Below are positions 48,300 through 57,734 of a DNA stretch of 64,000 nt, piece after piece. Below the pieces are notes generated by a model. The model ran no database searches. It saw only the letters and a program-made list of their open reading frames with translations, and had not been told where the DNA came from. The stretch is taken from NCBI GenBank assembly GCA_963580285.1, contig OY757024.1, positions 118,359,203 to 118,423,202 of the forward strand, read 5' to 3'. Position 1 is the first letter of the stretch, and each line of letters starts with the position of its first letter. A program made the position numbers and the translations under genes. Origin of the DNA: Lucinisca nassula. Lineage: Eukaryota; Mollusca; Bivalvia; Lucinida; Lucinidae.

Positions 48300-48392
48300 A
48301 CTATAGGGCATCATAATTGGAAGCAACGTCTCCAAACGGACCCATACGGTGTTGACGGGGACGTTAAACCTCAAGTCCAACAAATCAAACAA
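48300..48392 (+). mobile_element. SINE-3 3'-end fragment
   Basis: AATTGGAAGCAACGTCTCCA, GTGTTGACGGGGACGTTAAA, CCTCAAGTCCAACAAATC. It lies about 80 bp from the 3' end of gene B. Confidence 0.75.
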
Positions 48393-48469
48393 AATCTAGG
48401 GTTTTCTGTAAATGCACTAAGAATGTTAATATAAGGACATACACCACACTGACTTGTTAACGTAATAAG

Positions 48470-50503
48470 TTAACGTTGATGTTTAGTGACAAAAACAATA
48501 ACAATTATAGGAACAGATACAAGAATTATCAAAATAAATCCTAACGTTGTACAGATAATTGTTCTTCTCCGAGATTGTCTCGCAGCAGTGATATTAGTTC
48601 CAATGGTATTCTTGCCGGAATCCCTTCCTCGTTCAATCTGACGGGCACCAGCTCGAGATCCATTGATGTTATTCACAGCATTAGTTGATGGACTGCTTAA
48701 ATCTATGTTTTTCAGATTCAGCACATCAATGTTGTGGAATTCTCCTGGTTTTTCAACATTTGCATCTGACATATCGCTACCCGAGGGCCTATCAGTACCA
48801 GTCGCAATGTCTTGTTTATTGTTCTCATAATCGTTATGTCCGCCAATACTTATATGTTCCATGTTTATTGCCCTCTCTGCCCTCAACCATGTAGGGGGTT
48901 CATGTCGTTCATCAAAATTTTGCCTTGCCTAAAGAATATGAAAAACGACACAGGTAAATGAAACAATTTGACAAGAGGAACCCGAATTCATTCATTCATT
49001 TATCCATGACTTCATTCATTCATTCATTCATTCATTCATTCATTCATTCATTCATTCATTCATTCATTCATTCATTCATTCATTCAAGCGGCAGGATCGA
49101 TCCCGGGCTTCTCCAGACTTTCGGATGAGTCTTTAAACCGAGGTCCCGTCTCCGTATGACCTTAGTTGTTGGTGGGACGTAAAACTCAAACAGTCACTCA
49201 GTCAAGCGTATGCTTTCGTTGTTAGTTTGTTCGTCAATCCCTTCGTTCTTTCTATCTTTCTTTCATTCTTCTTTCTTTCTTTCTTCGCTTTCTTTTACCA
49301 CAGCCTATCTGGGAGCCAGTCTCTTTCACTTCTTTTTTCCAAAACTACCTTAAAATTGCTAAATGACGTCAGGCGTAACAGTGGATCTGTAGAGGTGGAC
49401 ATAGGTACTTTTAGAGTAAAGCACTGTATTGATCTCTGGTATCTCTAAATTTACACCTACTGTATGAAGTTATGTTTTGACTGTCTCCATCTTCTGGACT
49501 ACACAGTCACTTTTATTTTGACACCAAATACGCGTATTTTCTTTATATAAGGCACGGTTGTTATTTTTGACTAAGCCTGTGTTCTGCACGGGTAGATGGG
49601 CAATTTGATTAGAGTCTCATCTGAGCGCACACATTTATATTTTCGGTTGTCCTGCCCCTGCTGCCGCTTCCATTGATTCTATATAAGGTTAATAAGTCTG
49701 TGTAATGAACACCCTCTAACCACCACTTTATATTAACCTTGGGTTTACGTGTTATACACTATTGTCTTCTTATTTCTGCCCGTTGACATTGGTTGTGGGT
49801 ACACTCGTTTGAACCACCTCAATGATGCGGTTCTAACGAGCACTCACATCCTATGTTTTCAGTATAAATAAGAAAAATATAACTGACGTTTTTGAGGAAT
49901 GAAAGCATGCAATACGCCACACGGGTGTGTTATCGTGATGAAAAGGGCCATTGTCATCCATTACCAAAAAATGCCTTTACAAATACATTGAACACTTTAC
50001 CGCCGAAAAAAACGAACATTTTCAGATGAAAAATTATGATAGCTTTCTTATTTCTGCTCTAAAATATAAATTGTGGGAACTCGTTAGAACCGCCTCAAAT
50101 TCTTATTTCTGCTCCAAATATAGAGTGTGGGTACCCTTTAGAAGGCGGTTCTAACGAGTACCCACAATCAATATTTTAGAGCAGAAATAAGAAACAAAAG
50201 GGTTAACCCTGGAAACCCTAGTTTTTCTGTCTAAAAGTGGGGTTCAAGGGGTCAAATTATATAGGCGTGTTTTCGTGATTCGTGCATTTAACTCTGTAAA
50301 GCTGTTCGGGAAATCTTAACTGCACTTGATATCGTCTAAGTGGTGTTGACTGCGCTGTAAAGATTAATATCAAAAGTGGAAAACAAACGTTTGCTTACTT
50401 TTGGCCATTTGTTAAACCACTCTTTTAAGGAATGACTATTAATTTTTCTCTGCCAGAATGGAATCCGTTTACTAGTCTCGTCTAGTTCACCATGCATAGC
50501 CAT
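48470..50503 (-). CDS. Gene B: two-exon gene for a 187-residue protein with C-terminal membrane anchor
   Basis: Exon 1 (50503-50399) starts at ATG and encodes 35 residues beginning MAMHGELDETSKRIPFWQRK and ending Lys-Trp-Pro-Lys at a GTAAGC donor. Exon 2 (48928-48470) follows a TTCTTTAG acceptor in the same phase (0) and encodes 152 residues to a stop. The body is hydrophilic and Asn/Asp/Ser-rich. Near the end a basic Arg-Arg-Arg-Thr patch precedes about 22 hydrophobic residues (ICTTLGFILIILVSVPIIVI) and a short Thr-Lys-His-Gln-Arg tail. That fits a tail-anchored or single-pass membrane protein with the bulk in the cytosol. I do not recognise the family. The intron carries an (ATTC)n repeat, SINE-2 and Hp-A/Hp-B MITEs. 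The start is inferred; upstream exons are possible but an in-frame TAA sits just before the exon. Confidence 0.55.
48950..49205 (+). repeat. (ATTC)n microsatellite joined to a 5'-truncated SINE-2
   Basis: About 20 units of CATT(C) from 48990 to 49085, then GGATCGATCCCGGGCTTCTC, CTTTCGGATGAGTCTTTAAA, GTTGGTGGGACGTAAAACTC. Inside the gene B intron. Confidence 0.8.
49206..49690. other. Gene B intron, little recognised
   Basis: A (TTTC)n-like run at 49248-49295; otherwise no repeat or exon seen. Confidence 0.35.
49695..49942 (-). mobile_element. Hp-A MITE
   Basis: AAGTCTGTGTAATGAACACC start, core 49798-49843 with one mismatch (GATGCGG), CACACGGGTGTGTTATCGTGATG end. Confidence 0.75.
49958..50281 (+). 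mobile_element. Hp-B MITE with duplicated core segment
   Basis: TGCCTTTACAAATACATTGA left region; two consecutive left core halves (50080 and 50125) share one right half GAAGGCGGTTCTAACGAGTA; ATATAGGCGTGTTTTCGTGATT end. Confidence 0.7.
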
Positions 50504-50540
50504 GACCCCAGCATCATCATATGGAAAAGACAATTAATGC

Positions 50541-50900
50541 TCATCACGAAAAACACGCCTATATAATTTTGACCCCCTCGAACCCCACTTTTATTAAGAA
50601 AAATTGGGGTTTGCTGGAGTAAACATTATTTGTCTTATTTCTGCTCTAAAATATAGATTGTGGGTACTCGTTAGAACCGCCTCGACGAGGCGGTTCTAAC
50701 GAGTACCCATAATTTATATTTTGTGCAATATAGATTGTGGGTACTCGTTAGAACCGCCTCGATGAGGCGGCTCTAACGAGTACCCACAATTTATGTTTTG
50801 TGCTGAAATAAGAAAAATATCACAATTTTTCATCTAAAAATTCAGTTTTTTTCGGTGGTAAAATTTACAATGTATTTGTATAGGCGTGTTTTCGTAATGT
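50541..50900 (+). mobile_element. Hp-B MITE with two complete hairpin cores, next to gene B exon 1
   Basis: CATCACGAAAAACACGCCTA start at 50543, cores at 50666-50710 and 50740-50786, TATAGGCGTGTTTTCGTAATG end. It begins 40 bp upstream of the presumed gene B start codon, so the gene B 5'UTR or promoter would be MITE sequence. Confidence 0.8.
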
Positions 50901-51059
50901 AACTTTTACCACTGTCTGAGCTAAATCAGCAGACGACAAATTGTTCGCATTTTTATTACTTTTGCCTAGAAAACATGAATAAATATTAACGATATTCCAG
51001 TCAATTTGACTTCATAGGCATGGCATAACAAATCGTGTTTTCTTGGTTTATAAAGAAAA

Positions 51060-51300
51060 CAATTTCATAAAAAAACAGTAAAATTCCTATATTAAGACTG
51101 CCCTTGGGACTGTTCAAAAATGGTCTTTAAGACCACTTTTGCACAGTCCCAAAGGTGGTCCTTGACCAGAGGACGCTGTGGACAGAAAACACAAAGAAAA
51201 ATTAAGTGCAGCCTTCAAAATAAGCTTTTAAAAGCAGAATTAGTCTTAATTTTATGTGGTCTTAATGGTGGAGTTTCACTGAACCCAGCATGCAGAACCT
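51060..51300. mobile_element. Pal-K foldback
   Basis: GGGACTGTTCAAAAATGGTC / GACCACTTTTGCACAGTCCC stem at 51107-51150 with flanks AAAATTCCTATATTAAGACT. Family also at 20570, 53565 and 55720. Confidence 0.7.
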
Positions 51301-51304
51301 CTCA

Positions 51305-51713
51305 ACCTCGATAACATATCCGTGTCAAATAGCTCATTTTGTTCGTATCTTCAAAACGGTTATTTGTCTGACGAAAATTTGCTGTATTTTCCTAATTTAT
51401 AATCCAAACATAGTTTGTGGGTGCTCGTTGGAACCGCCTCATTGAGGCGGTTGTAACTAATACCCACAACCTATGTCTTGGAGTACCCACAACCTATGTC
51501 TTGGAGCAGAAATAAAACAAATAATGAATACACCTGTTAATCCTAGTTGTCTCTGTAAAAAAATTGGGATTGCTCTAACGAATACCCACAACCTATGTCT
51601 TGGAGTAGAAACAAAACAAATAATGAAAACCCGGGCCTGTAAACACTAGTTTCAGTCTCTGTATAAATTGGGGTTTAGAAGGGTGTTAATTATACAGACT
51701 TGTTAACGTGAAG
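51305..51713 (+). mobile_element. Hp-A MITE with tandemly repeated right half
   Basis: Core 51418-51462, then three successive copies of ACCCACAACCTATGTCTTGGAG (51465, 51485, 51583), then CAGACTTGTTAACGTGAAG. Suggests slippage within the right arm. Confidence 0.7.
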
Positions 51714-52174
51714 ACCTGGTAACTAGAGACAGGTCCATTACCAACTTTAGGGGTGTTTAGTTATTTCTTTAAATCCCCCTATCCCCCCAAAAAAGGCATC
51801 CTTTTACTTGTACCAAACAATATTCGGTGATCAGGGTTCACGGGTTCGATACGGGTTCATGGAGATTGATTATGAAATTTCCCATGGGATCACCAGTACA
51901 GAGCATATCCTTTCGCCAAAAAACTTTTATATAAGCGAAAGGGAAAGAATGATTTCATGATCAAACTCAGCGAAAGAATGTTTCGCCCCGGCAGTCATCA
52001 AACCCTAGACCTCCCCCTGACACCGAATATTCTTCTAAGTATACCTTGACAGGTACGTTAATCCATTGTATACCAGTAGACTCTTCCATGGCTATATGTT
52101 GGACAGGTCCATTTGTCATATAAGGGGTGTCAGGCCTATTTTTTCGTTTTGATTCTATTTTTGACGAAAAAATC
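51714..52174. other. Unassigned
   Basis: No ORF or repeat recognised; a Pal-J copy follows at 52175-52232. Confidence 0.35.
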
Positions 52175-52414
52175 TGTTAGCAAATAGTGCAGGCCCTGAT
52201 CAGACGCCGCGATCTGACCTGCACCGCTTGCCAAGGTAGCACTTTAGAGCTTTCCCGCATGCAATTGGATAACACTTAAGATCCACTGACACGAGATTTC
52301 GGTGGGAGAGAAAAAGAGTAGTGACACACGTGGCTTTGAAAAGGACAGCTCCAGGGAAGAACAGACGACGCCGACCAACGGGTAGTTGATCGATCATTTG
52401 GGTATTTATCATAT

Positions 52415-52656
52415 TAACAAATCCGCCTCTAGACCCTATTTTATGAAGAGAAAGCTGGGTTTCAGGGGGGATATACATTATTATCCTGATTTGTGTTTTA
52501 AGACATAGGTTGAGAATACCCGTTAGAACCATTGAGGCGGTTCTAACGAGCACCCACAACCTTTTTTGAGGTGAAATAAGAAAACTGACGCACGTTTTCT
52601 TCAGGAAATTAACCGATTTGGAGTCATATGTCGCACGGATGTGTTATTGTAATTGG
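52415..52656 (-). mobile_element. Hp-A MITE, eroded
   Basis: AACAAATCCGCCTCTAGACC, core reduced to CCCGTTAGAACCATTGAGGC + GGTTCTAACGAGCACCC, GTCGCACGGATGTGTTATTG end. Confidence 0.65.
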
Positions 52657-52689
52657 TGAACCGGTATTACTCGAATTCCTCCAAGCGAA

Positions 52690-52990
52690 TCGGCCCCCGC
52701 CCATCGGGGCTTGAAGAAATATATGGGCTGCATGATGCTTCCAAGCAGAGCTGATACCGACCCGCACACGAGCACTGGTAAACCACTTAGAGGATCTAAG
52801 CCTGCCCAGGCAAAGCAGTGCGAGTTGGCCAGTCCATGCTTATAAACCCTATTGGTTTCATTGGGCTGCAGGGCTTGAGATGTCATTTCATCTCAATGTC
52901 GGGTAAAAGTCCCACAAAATTGGAAGCAACGTCTCCAAAATGACCTTTACAGTGTTGACGGGGACGTTAAACCTCAAATCAAACAAACAA
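52690..52990 (+). mobile_element. SINE-3 with target duplication
   Basis: Full-length forward copy; TCCTCCAAGCGAA occurs immediately before (52677-52689) and after (52992-53004). Confidence 0.9.
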
Positions 52991-53104
52991 AATCCTCCAA
53001 GCGAAAGTCTGATAGAAAAATTGGAAAACTAGTACCAGCTTGATCTACTAATAACCCGTATGTGCTTTAAGTGCCCAGTTACCCTAAAAAGGCCACAGAT
53101 ACTT

Positions 53105-53535
53105 ATTGTAATTTCAGTTCACTTTCGATAGCTGGAAAATCGATGGGTCGTTCACCACGGCTGGATCGAATTCGTTCGTGTTTAGACTCCCTAGTGGAAC
53201 TTTTTGTTTGTTTTTGTTTGATTTGAGGTTTAACGTCCCCGTCAACACTGTAAATGTCATTTTGGAGACGTTGCTTCCAATTTTGTGGGACTTTTACCCG
53301 ACATTGAGATGAAATGACATCTCAAGCCCTGTCGCCCAATGAAACCAATAGGGTTTATTAGAATGGACGGTCCGCCTCGCGCCGCTTCCTGGACAGGCTT
53401 AGATCGTCTAAGCGGTTTACCAGTACTAGTGTGCGGGCCGGATTCAGCTCTACGCAGAAGCATCATGCAGCCCATATATTTCTTCAAGCCCCTATGGGCG
53501 GGGGCCGCCTAGTGGAACGTTCCATAACTGCAGGT
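53105..53535 (-). mobile_element. Hp-C relic interrupted by SINE-3
   Basis: Hp-C words TCGATAGCTGGAAAATCGAT, GGATCGAATTCGTTCGTGTT precede a full reverse SINE-3 (53208-53507). CCTAGTGGAAC flanks both sides as target duplication. Confidence 0.75.
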
Positions 53536-53559
53536 ATTCATTACGATACAAATACAATA

Positions 53560-53770
53560 AAACTCCGCTATTAAGATCACCTAAAATTAAGGCGAAATCT
53601 GCTTTTAGAAGCTTATTTAGTAGGTTGCAGTTATTCTTTCTTTGTCTTTTCTGCATACAGTATCCTCTGGTCAGAGACCATGCCTTCAGGACTGTTCAAA
53701 AGTGGTCTTAAAGACCATTTTTGAACAATCCAAAAGGTGGTCTTAATATAGGAATTTTACTGTACATTGA
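53560..53770. mobile_element. Pal-K foldback
   Basis: GGACTGTTCAAAAGTGGTCT / AGACCATTTTTGAACAATCC stem (53690-53735), with AAAACTCCGCTATTAAGATC and ATAGGAATTTTACTGTA outer ends. Confidence 0.7.
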
Positions 53771-53972
53771 AAATTTACCACCGAATAAACAACCATTTTA
53801 AGATGAAAAAGTGTGATATTTTTTTCTTATTTCTGGGTACAGGTTAGAACGAGGCGGTTGTAACGAGCACTCACAATCTATATTTTAGAGCAGAAATAAG
53901 AAAAATAAGGTTTGTCCTGTAAAATCAAGTTTTACTGTATAAAAGTTGGGTTCAAGGGGGTCTGAATTTACC
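53771..53972 (+). mobile_element. Hp-B MITE, truncated
   Basis: ATTTACCACCGAATAAACAA, core reduced to GGGTACAGGTTAGAACGAGG + CGGTTGTAACGAGCACTCAC, then GTTTTACTGTATAAAAG. Right terminus missing. Confidence 0.6.
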
Positions 53973-54026
53973 AATCCCTGTCGTTTGCTTTGTTTTCTAC
54001 TGGCTACTTTTAAAGTGATTGTTGCA

Positions 54027-54118
54027 AATAGCGTAGACTTTTATCAGACTGCACCCAGAGTGTGGACCCAGATGCGACTGCATTTCTGATCAGGGTCTAC
54101 ACTGTTTGCTGTAAATGA
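54027..54118. mobile_element. Pal-J palindrome
   Basis: GCAAATAGCGTAGACTTTTATCAG.. faces GATCAGGGTCTACACTGTTTGC across CACCCAGAGTGTGGACCCAG. Confidence 0.6.
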
Positions 54119-54197
54119 AATGACTGCAAGCACAGCAGATGACAAAGACGGACACATGTAACAATTTCAAGTTTTTCTTGGCATCTTAAGGGATGAC

Positions 54198-54474
54198 ATC
54201 ACGTGAACAAGTCCGTGAAATGAAGACCCCCCTAAACCCCACTCTTTATAGAGAAAACGGGTTTACGGGGGTATACATTATTTTTCGTATTTCTGCTCAA
54301 AGACATAGGTTGTGGGTACTCGTTAGAACCGCCTCATTGAGGCGGTTCTAACGAGCACCCACAACCTATGTTTTGATCATTTATAAGAAAAAAATCACGG
54401 ATTTTCATCAGAAAAATAGTCATTTTGGAGATGTTAAAAATGCACTATTTCGCACGGGTGTGTTATCGTAATGA
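54198..54474 (-). mobile_element. Hp-A MITE
   Basis: CATCACGTGAACAAGTCCGT start, perfect core 54316-54362, GGGTGTGTTATCGTAATG end. Well preserved. Confidence 0.9.
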
Positions 54475-54489
54475 TTGGGTAAAATTTCT

Positions 54490-55028
54490 TAATTTATCTT
54501 GAAAATTTATGTTGTATGTACTCCTTAGAATCGTCTCCATGAGGCGATTCTAATGGATCCATACCTCATAACTTTATCTTAAAGAACATTTAGCCCCATT
54601 ACTGTGTCCTGGGATAATGCCATCATTAACTCTCAGTGAATCTAACTGTCCCTGTCTAGATCTGGCGGCCCCGCCCATTTGGGTTTGAAGAAATAAATGG
54701 GCTGCATGATGCTTCCACGCAGAGCTGAATCCAACCGCACACGAGTACTGGTAAACCACTTAAAGGATCTAAGCCTGCCCAGGCAAAGCGGTGCGAGTCG
54801 GACCCTCCATGCTTATAAACCCTATTGGTTTCATTGGGCGACAGGGCTTGAGATGTCATTTCATCTCGATGTCGGGTAAAAGTTCCACAAACATGGAAGC
54901 AACGTCTCCAAAATGACCTTTATAGTGTTGACGGGGACGTTAAACATCACATCAAACAAACAAACAAACTGTCTAGATCTGATTTTCATGTTCAAAACGT
55001 GTTCGAGCCATTGAAGTTCGACTGTAGT
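54490..55028 (+). mobile_element. Hp-C MITE interrupted by SINE-3
   Basis: Hp-C core 54517-54560 (GTACTCCTTAGAATCGTCTC), AGTGAATCTAACTGTCCCTG; SINE-3 forward at 54662-54968 flanked by CTGTCTAGATCTG; then GTGTTCGAGCCATTGAAG and TTCGACTGTA end. Confidence 0.8.
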
Positions 55029-55229
55029 CTCATGAACAAGTCCGTGACATGAACATACCCTCAAACCCCACTTTATATAGAGAAAACTGGGATTTATGGG
55101 GTATACATTATTTTTCTTATTTCTACTCCAAGACATAGGTTGTGGGTACTCGTTCGAACCGCGGCGGTTCTAACGAGTAGTCACAACCAATGTTTGCAGA
55201 ATAAATATTAAGGATTTTTATCAGAAAAG

Positions 55230-55573
55230 TGTAACAGGTCGACCGTGTGGCTCGGTAGCTCAGTCGGTAGAGTGTTCGCACAGTATGCGAAAGGCCCTGG
55301 GTTCGAGTCCCGGTCGAGTCATGTTCTTTTCCCACCCCTGTGACATTTGGTGACCAGTGTGGGTCCAGCACCGCGTCTGAGGGCATGAAAATGAGTCTTG
55401 CAGCCGGACTGGATAGGACTTGGAGAATCGGGACGAATCTGATAAGGAGAGATTCGGGACGAATCTAATTAGGCAGGGGGAAAATGTAACGGGTCGACCG
55501 TGTGGCTCGGTATGCGAAAGGCCCTGGGTTCGAGTCCCGGTCGAGTCATGTTCTTTTTCCATCCCCTGTGACA
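55230..55573 (+). mobile_element. Miniature LTR retrotransposon (TRIM-like) with a tRNA-like gene in its LTR
   Basis: 5' LTR 55230-55345 (116 bp) and 3' LTR 55485-55573 (89 bp) both start TGTAAC(A/G)GGTCGACC and end CCCCTGTGACA, that is TG...CA. They differ by a 27-bp deletion in the 3' copy and a few substitutions. The internal 139 bp begins TTTGGTGACCAGTGTGGG (primer-binding-site-like) and ends with the purine tract AGGCAGGGGGAAAA. AAAG at 55226-55229 and 55574-55577 is the target duplication; the unoccupied Hp-A sequence would be CAGAAAAGTAGCC. No coding capacity, so mobility would depend on another element. Confidence 0.75.
55249..55321 (+). tRNA. tRNA-like gene inside the 5' LTR
   Basis: 73 nt. 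The acceptor arm GGCTCGG pairs fully with TCGAGTC (two G-U). A box TAGCTCAGTCGG and B box GGTTCGAGTCC match the Pol III consensus. Anticodon stem TTCGC/GCGAA, loop ACAGTAT with apparent anticodon AGT (Thr), but position 33 is C instead of the near-universal T. T arm CTGGG/CCCGG. TTTT follows at 55327. Probably a promoter-like tRNA remnant and not a decoding tRNA. Confidence 0.6.
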
Positions 55574-55659
55574 AAAGTAGCCATTTAGGAGAAGTGAAAC
55601 TGCATTATGTCGCATGGATGTGTTGTTGTAATGTGTTCAAACCCCAAAACAGCATGATG

Positions 55660-55800
55660 GTAAAGACAAACATTGCTAATGGTCGAATGCCATCCCCCAA
55701 ACCCTTTTTTCTTCAAGTTACATTAAACTTCCCATATAAAGACCACCCTTGGGACTGTTCAAAGTGGTCTTTATGACCACGTTTGAACAGTCCCAAACAT
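55660..55800. mobile_element. Pal-K foldback
   Basis: GGGACTGTTCAAAGTGGTCT / GACCACGTTTGAACAGTCCC stem (55752-55794). Confidence 0.65.
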
Positions 55801-56079
55801 CACGGAAACACGCCTATATGATTCTAACCCTCTTAAACCCCACTTTTATATAGTACAACTGGGGTCTACAGGGGTAGACCTTAATTTTGTTATTTCTGCT
55901 CTAAAATATAGATTGTGGTTACTCGTTAGAACCGCCTCGATGAGGCGGTTCTAACGAGTACCCACAATCTATATTTTGAGCAGAAGTAAAAAAAATATCA
56001 CAATTTTTCATCTTAAAATTTTCGTTTTTGCGGCGGTAAAATATACACTGTATTTGTATAGGCGTGTTTTCGTAGTGCG
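55797..56079 (+). mobile_element. Hp-B MITE, well preserved
   Basis: CATCACGGAAACACGCCTAT start, perfect core 55917-55966, ATTTGTATAGGCGTGTTTTC then GTAGTG end. Confidence 0.85.
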
Positions 56080-56418
56080 TGGTCTCCCACGAGATCAAAC
56101 TGAATGCAGAAAACACAAAGAAATGAAATCAAAATTTGTCTGAATTTTAGGTGGTATTTATAGCGAAATGTCAGTGGATATCATTTAGTAAGTTAGCTAT
56201 TTACCTAAGACTTATTTAGCCATGTTTAATTATATCAATGCCTAAAATCATAACAATGCTAATACATAAGTCGTTTATCTCGTCCTTTTCAAAGCCTAGG
56301 TTTTAACGCATAATTAATATAATAATATCGTACGAAAATCAGCGCAGGAATTGGACGGTTTATAAAATATAAAATGAAGAAAGATATGATATGTCATGGC
56401 TTTTATGGGTGAATATTG
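56080..56418. other. Unassigned
   Basis: AT-rich; no ORF or repeat recognised. Confidence 0.35.
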
Positions 56419-56940
56419 GTTTTGTTTGATTTGAGGTTTAACGTCCCCATCAACACTGTATAGGTCATTTTGGAGGTTTCGCTTCCAATTTTGTGGGGGC
56501 TTTTTACCCGGCATTGAGATGAAATGATATCTCAAGCCCTGTCGCCCAATGAAACCAATAGGGTTTATAAGCATGTACGGTCCGACTCGCACCGCTTGGT
56601 TGGGCAGGCTTAGATCCTCCAAGCTGTTTACCAGTACTCGTGTGCGGTCGGTTTCAGCTCTGCGTGGAAGCATCATGTATCTCATCTATTTCTTCAAGCC
56701 CCGATGGGCGGGGCCGTTAATATTAAGGTCATTTTGGAGACGTTGCTTCCGATTTTGTGGGATTTTTACCCGACATGAAACGAAAACATTACCGCCCAAA
56801 GAAACCGCAAGGGTTGACTTTTCCTGGGCAGAACTACTGCGCAGTTTACCAGTGATCCAGTTCGGTCGGATTCAGCCCTGCACGGAAGCACCATGCAGTC
56901 TAATTTATTTGTCGAGGCCGAGATGGGCGCGGACACCCTA
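56419..56940 (-). mobile_element. SINE-3 and an adjacent older relative
   Basis: Full reverse SINE-3 at 56419-56716, followed directly by a diverged second copy (56720-56935) with TTTTGGAGACGTTGCTTCCG, GCCCTGCACGGAAGCACCAT and GGCCGAGATGGGCGCGGA. Confidence 0.75.
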
Positions 56941-57054
56941 AACATTGATACCTATGTAAACAATGTCGGCAAAGATGAGACGTCTCATCAGGATCAACTC
57001 TGTCGTCACTGTTTACCGTCCTGTAAAGCATTTGAACTTAACCACCCTCACTGC

Positions 57055-57255
57055 CCCCCCCCACACACACACACACACGCCATTTACAGAATGGATGTTC
57101 CCAAATACTACGGTCAAAATTAAATGGATAAATGAAAACATTTGAAAACTATAAAACAAATGAAACCGCAACGAACGTACCTTGAAAAGGTCAGTTACGA
57201 TTACCATGTGCGTGCTTGCGTGCGTGCGCGCGTGTGTGCGTGTGTGTGTGTTTTG
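57055..57255 (+). repeat. (CA)n and (GT)n/(GC) simple repeats
   Basis: CCCCCCCCACACACACACACAC at 57053-57075 and a GTGCGTGCGCGCGTGTGTGC run at 57215-57250; mutually complementary, 140 bp apart. Confidence 0.85.
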
Positions 57256-57344
57256 TGGTGGGGGTCGCTAAGCCGGGGCCCCAACCTTCCCACAGTTTAC
57301 AGTTAAGCTGGCTGGTCGGCTCGCACGGAGGTCTCCTAGCTCAC

Positions 57345-57620
57345 ATTACGATAACACATCCGTGCGACAAAGTGCATTTTTCACAACTCCAAAATGGCTA
57401 CTTTTCTGAAGAAAACCCGTTATATTTTTCTTATTTAAACTGCAAACATACGTTGTGGGTGCTCGTTAGAACCACCTCAATGAGTCGGTTCTAACGAGTA
57501 CCCACACCCTTTGTTTGTAGTTTAAATAAGAAAATATTTTATACCCCCGTAAACCCCAGTTTTCTCTATATAGAGAGGGGTTTAGGGGATGTTCATTTCA
57601 CGGACCTGTTCACGTGATGA
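57345..57620 (+). mobile_element. Hp-A MITE
   Basis: CATTACGATAACACATCCGT start, core 57456-57505 with mismatches, ATACCCCCGTAAACCCCAGT, CACGGACCTGTTCACGTGATG end. Confidence 0.85.
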
Positions 57621-57734
57621 CCTTAGTCAGTTTAAATCTCCAAGGTGAAAGATGTAAGCGTCCTGTTAACTCGACAGCCCCTGGAGCGAACAGCAATGAA
57701 TACACACCCACAGACTGACCCGTGTCACCAATGT

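Larger units (their letters stand above)
55031..55640 (-). mobile_element. Hp-A MITE interrupted by a miniature LTR element
   Basis: CATGAACAAGTCCGTGACAT start, shortened core 55147-55182, ATTTTTATCAGAAAAG up to 55229; resumes AAAGTAGCCATTTAGGAG after 55573 and ends GGATGTGTTGTTGTAATG. Confidence 0.8.

Noticed and set aside
49021..49085. Regular spaced repeats that could suggest a CRISPR array
   Set aside because: It is a simple (ATTC)n run without spacers, in eukaryotic DNA.
55420..55776. 118-codon open frame across the miniature LTR element
   Set aside because: It crosses LTR, tRNA-like sequence and an unrelated MITE; no homology to retroelement proteins.
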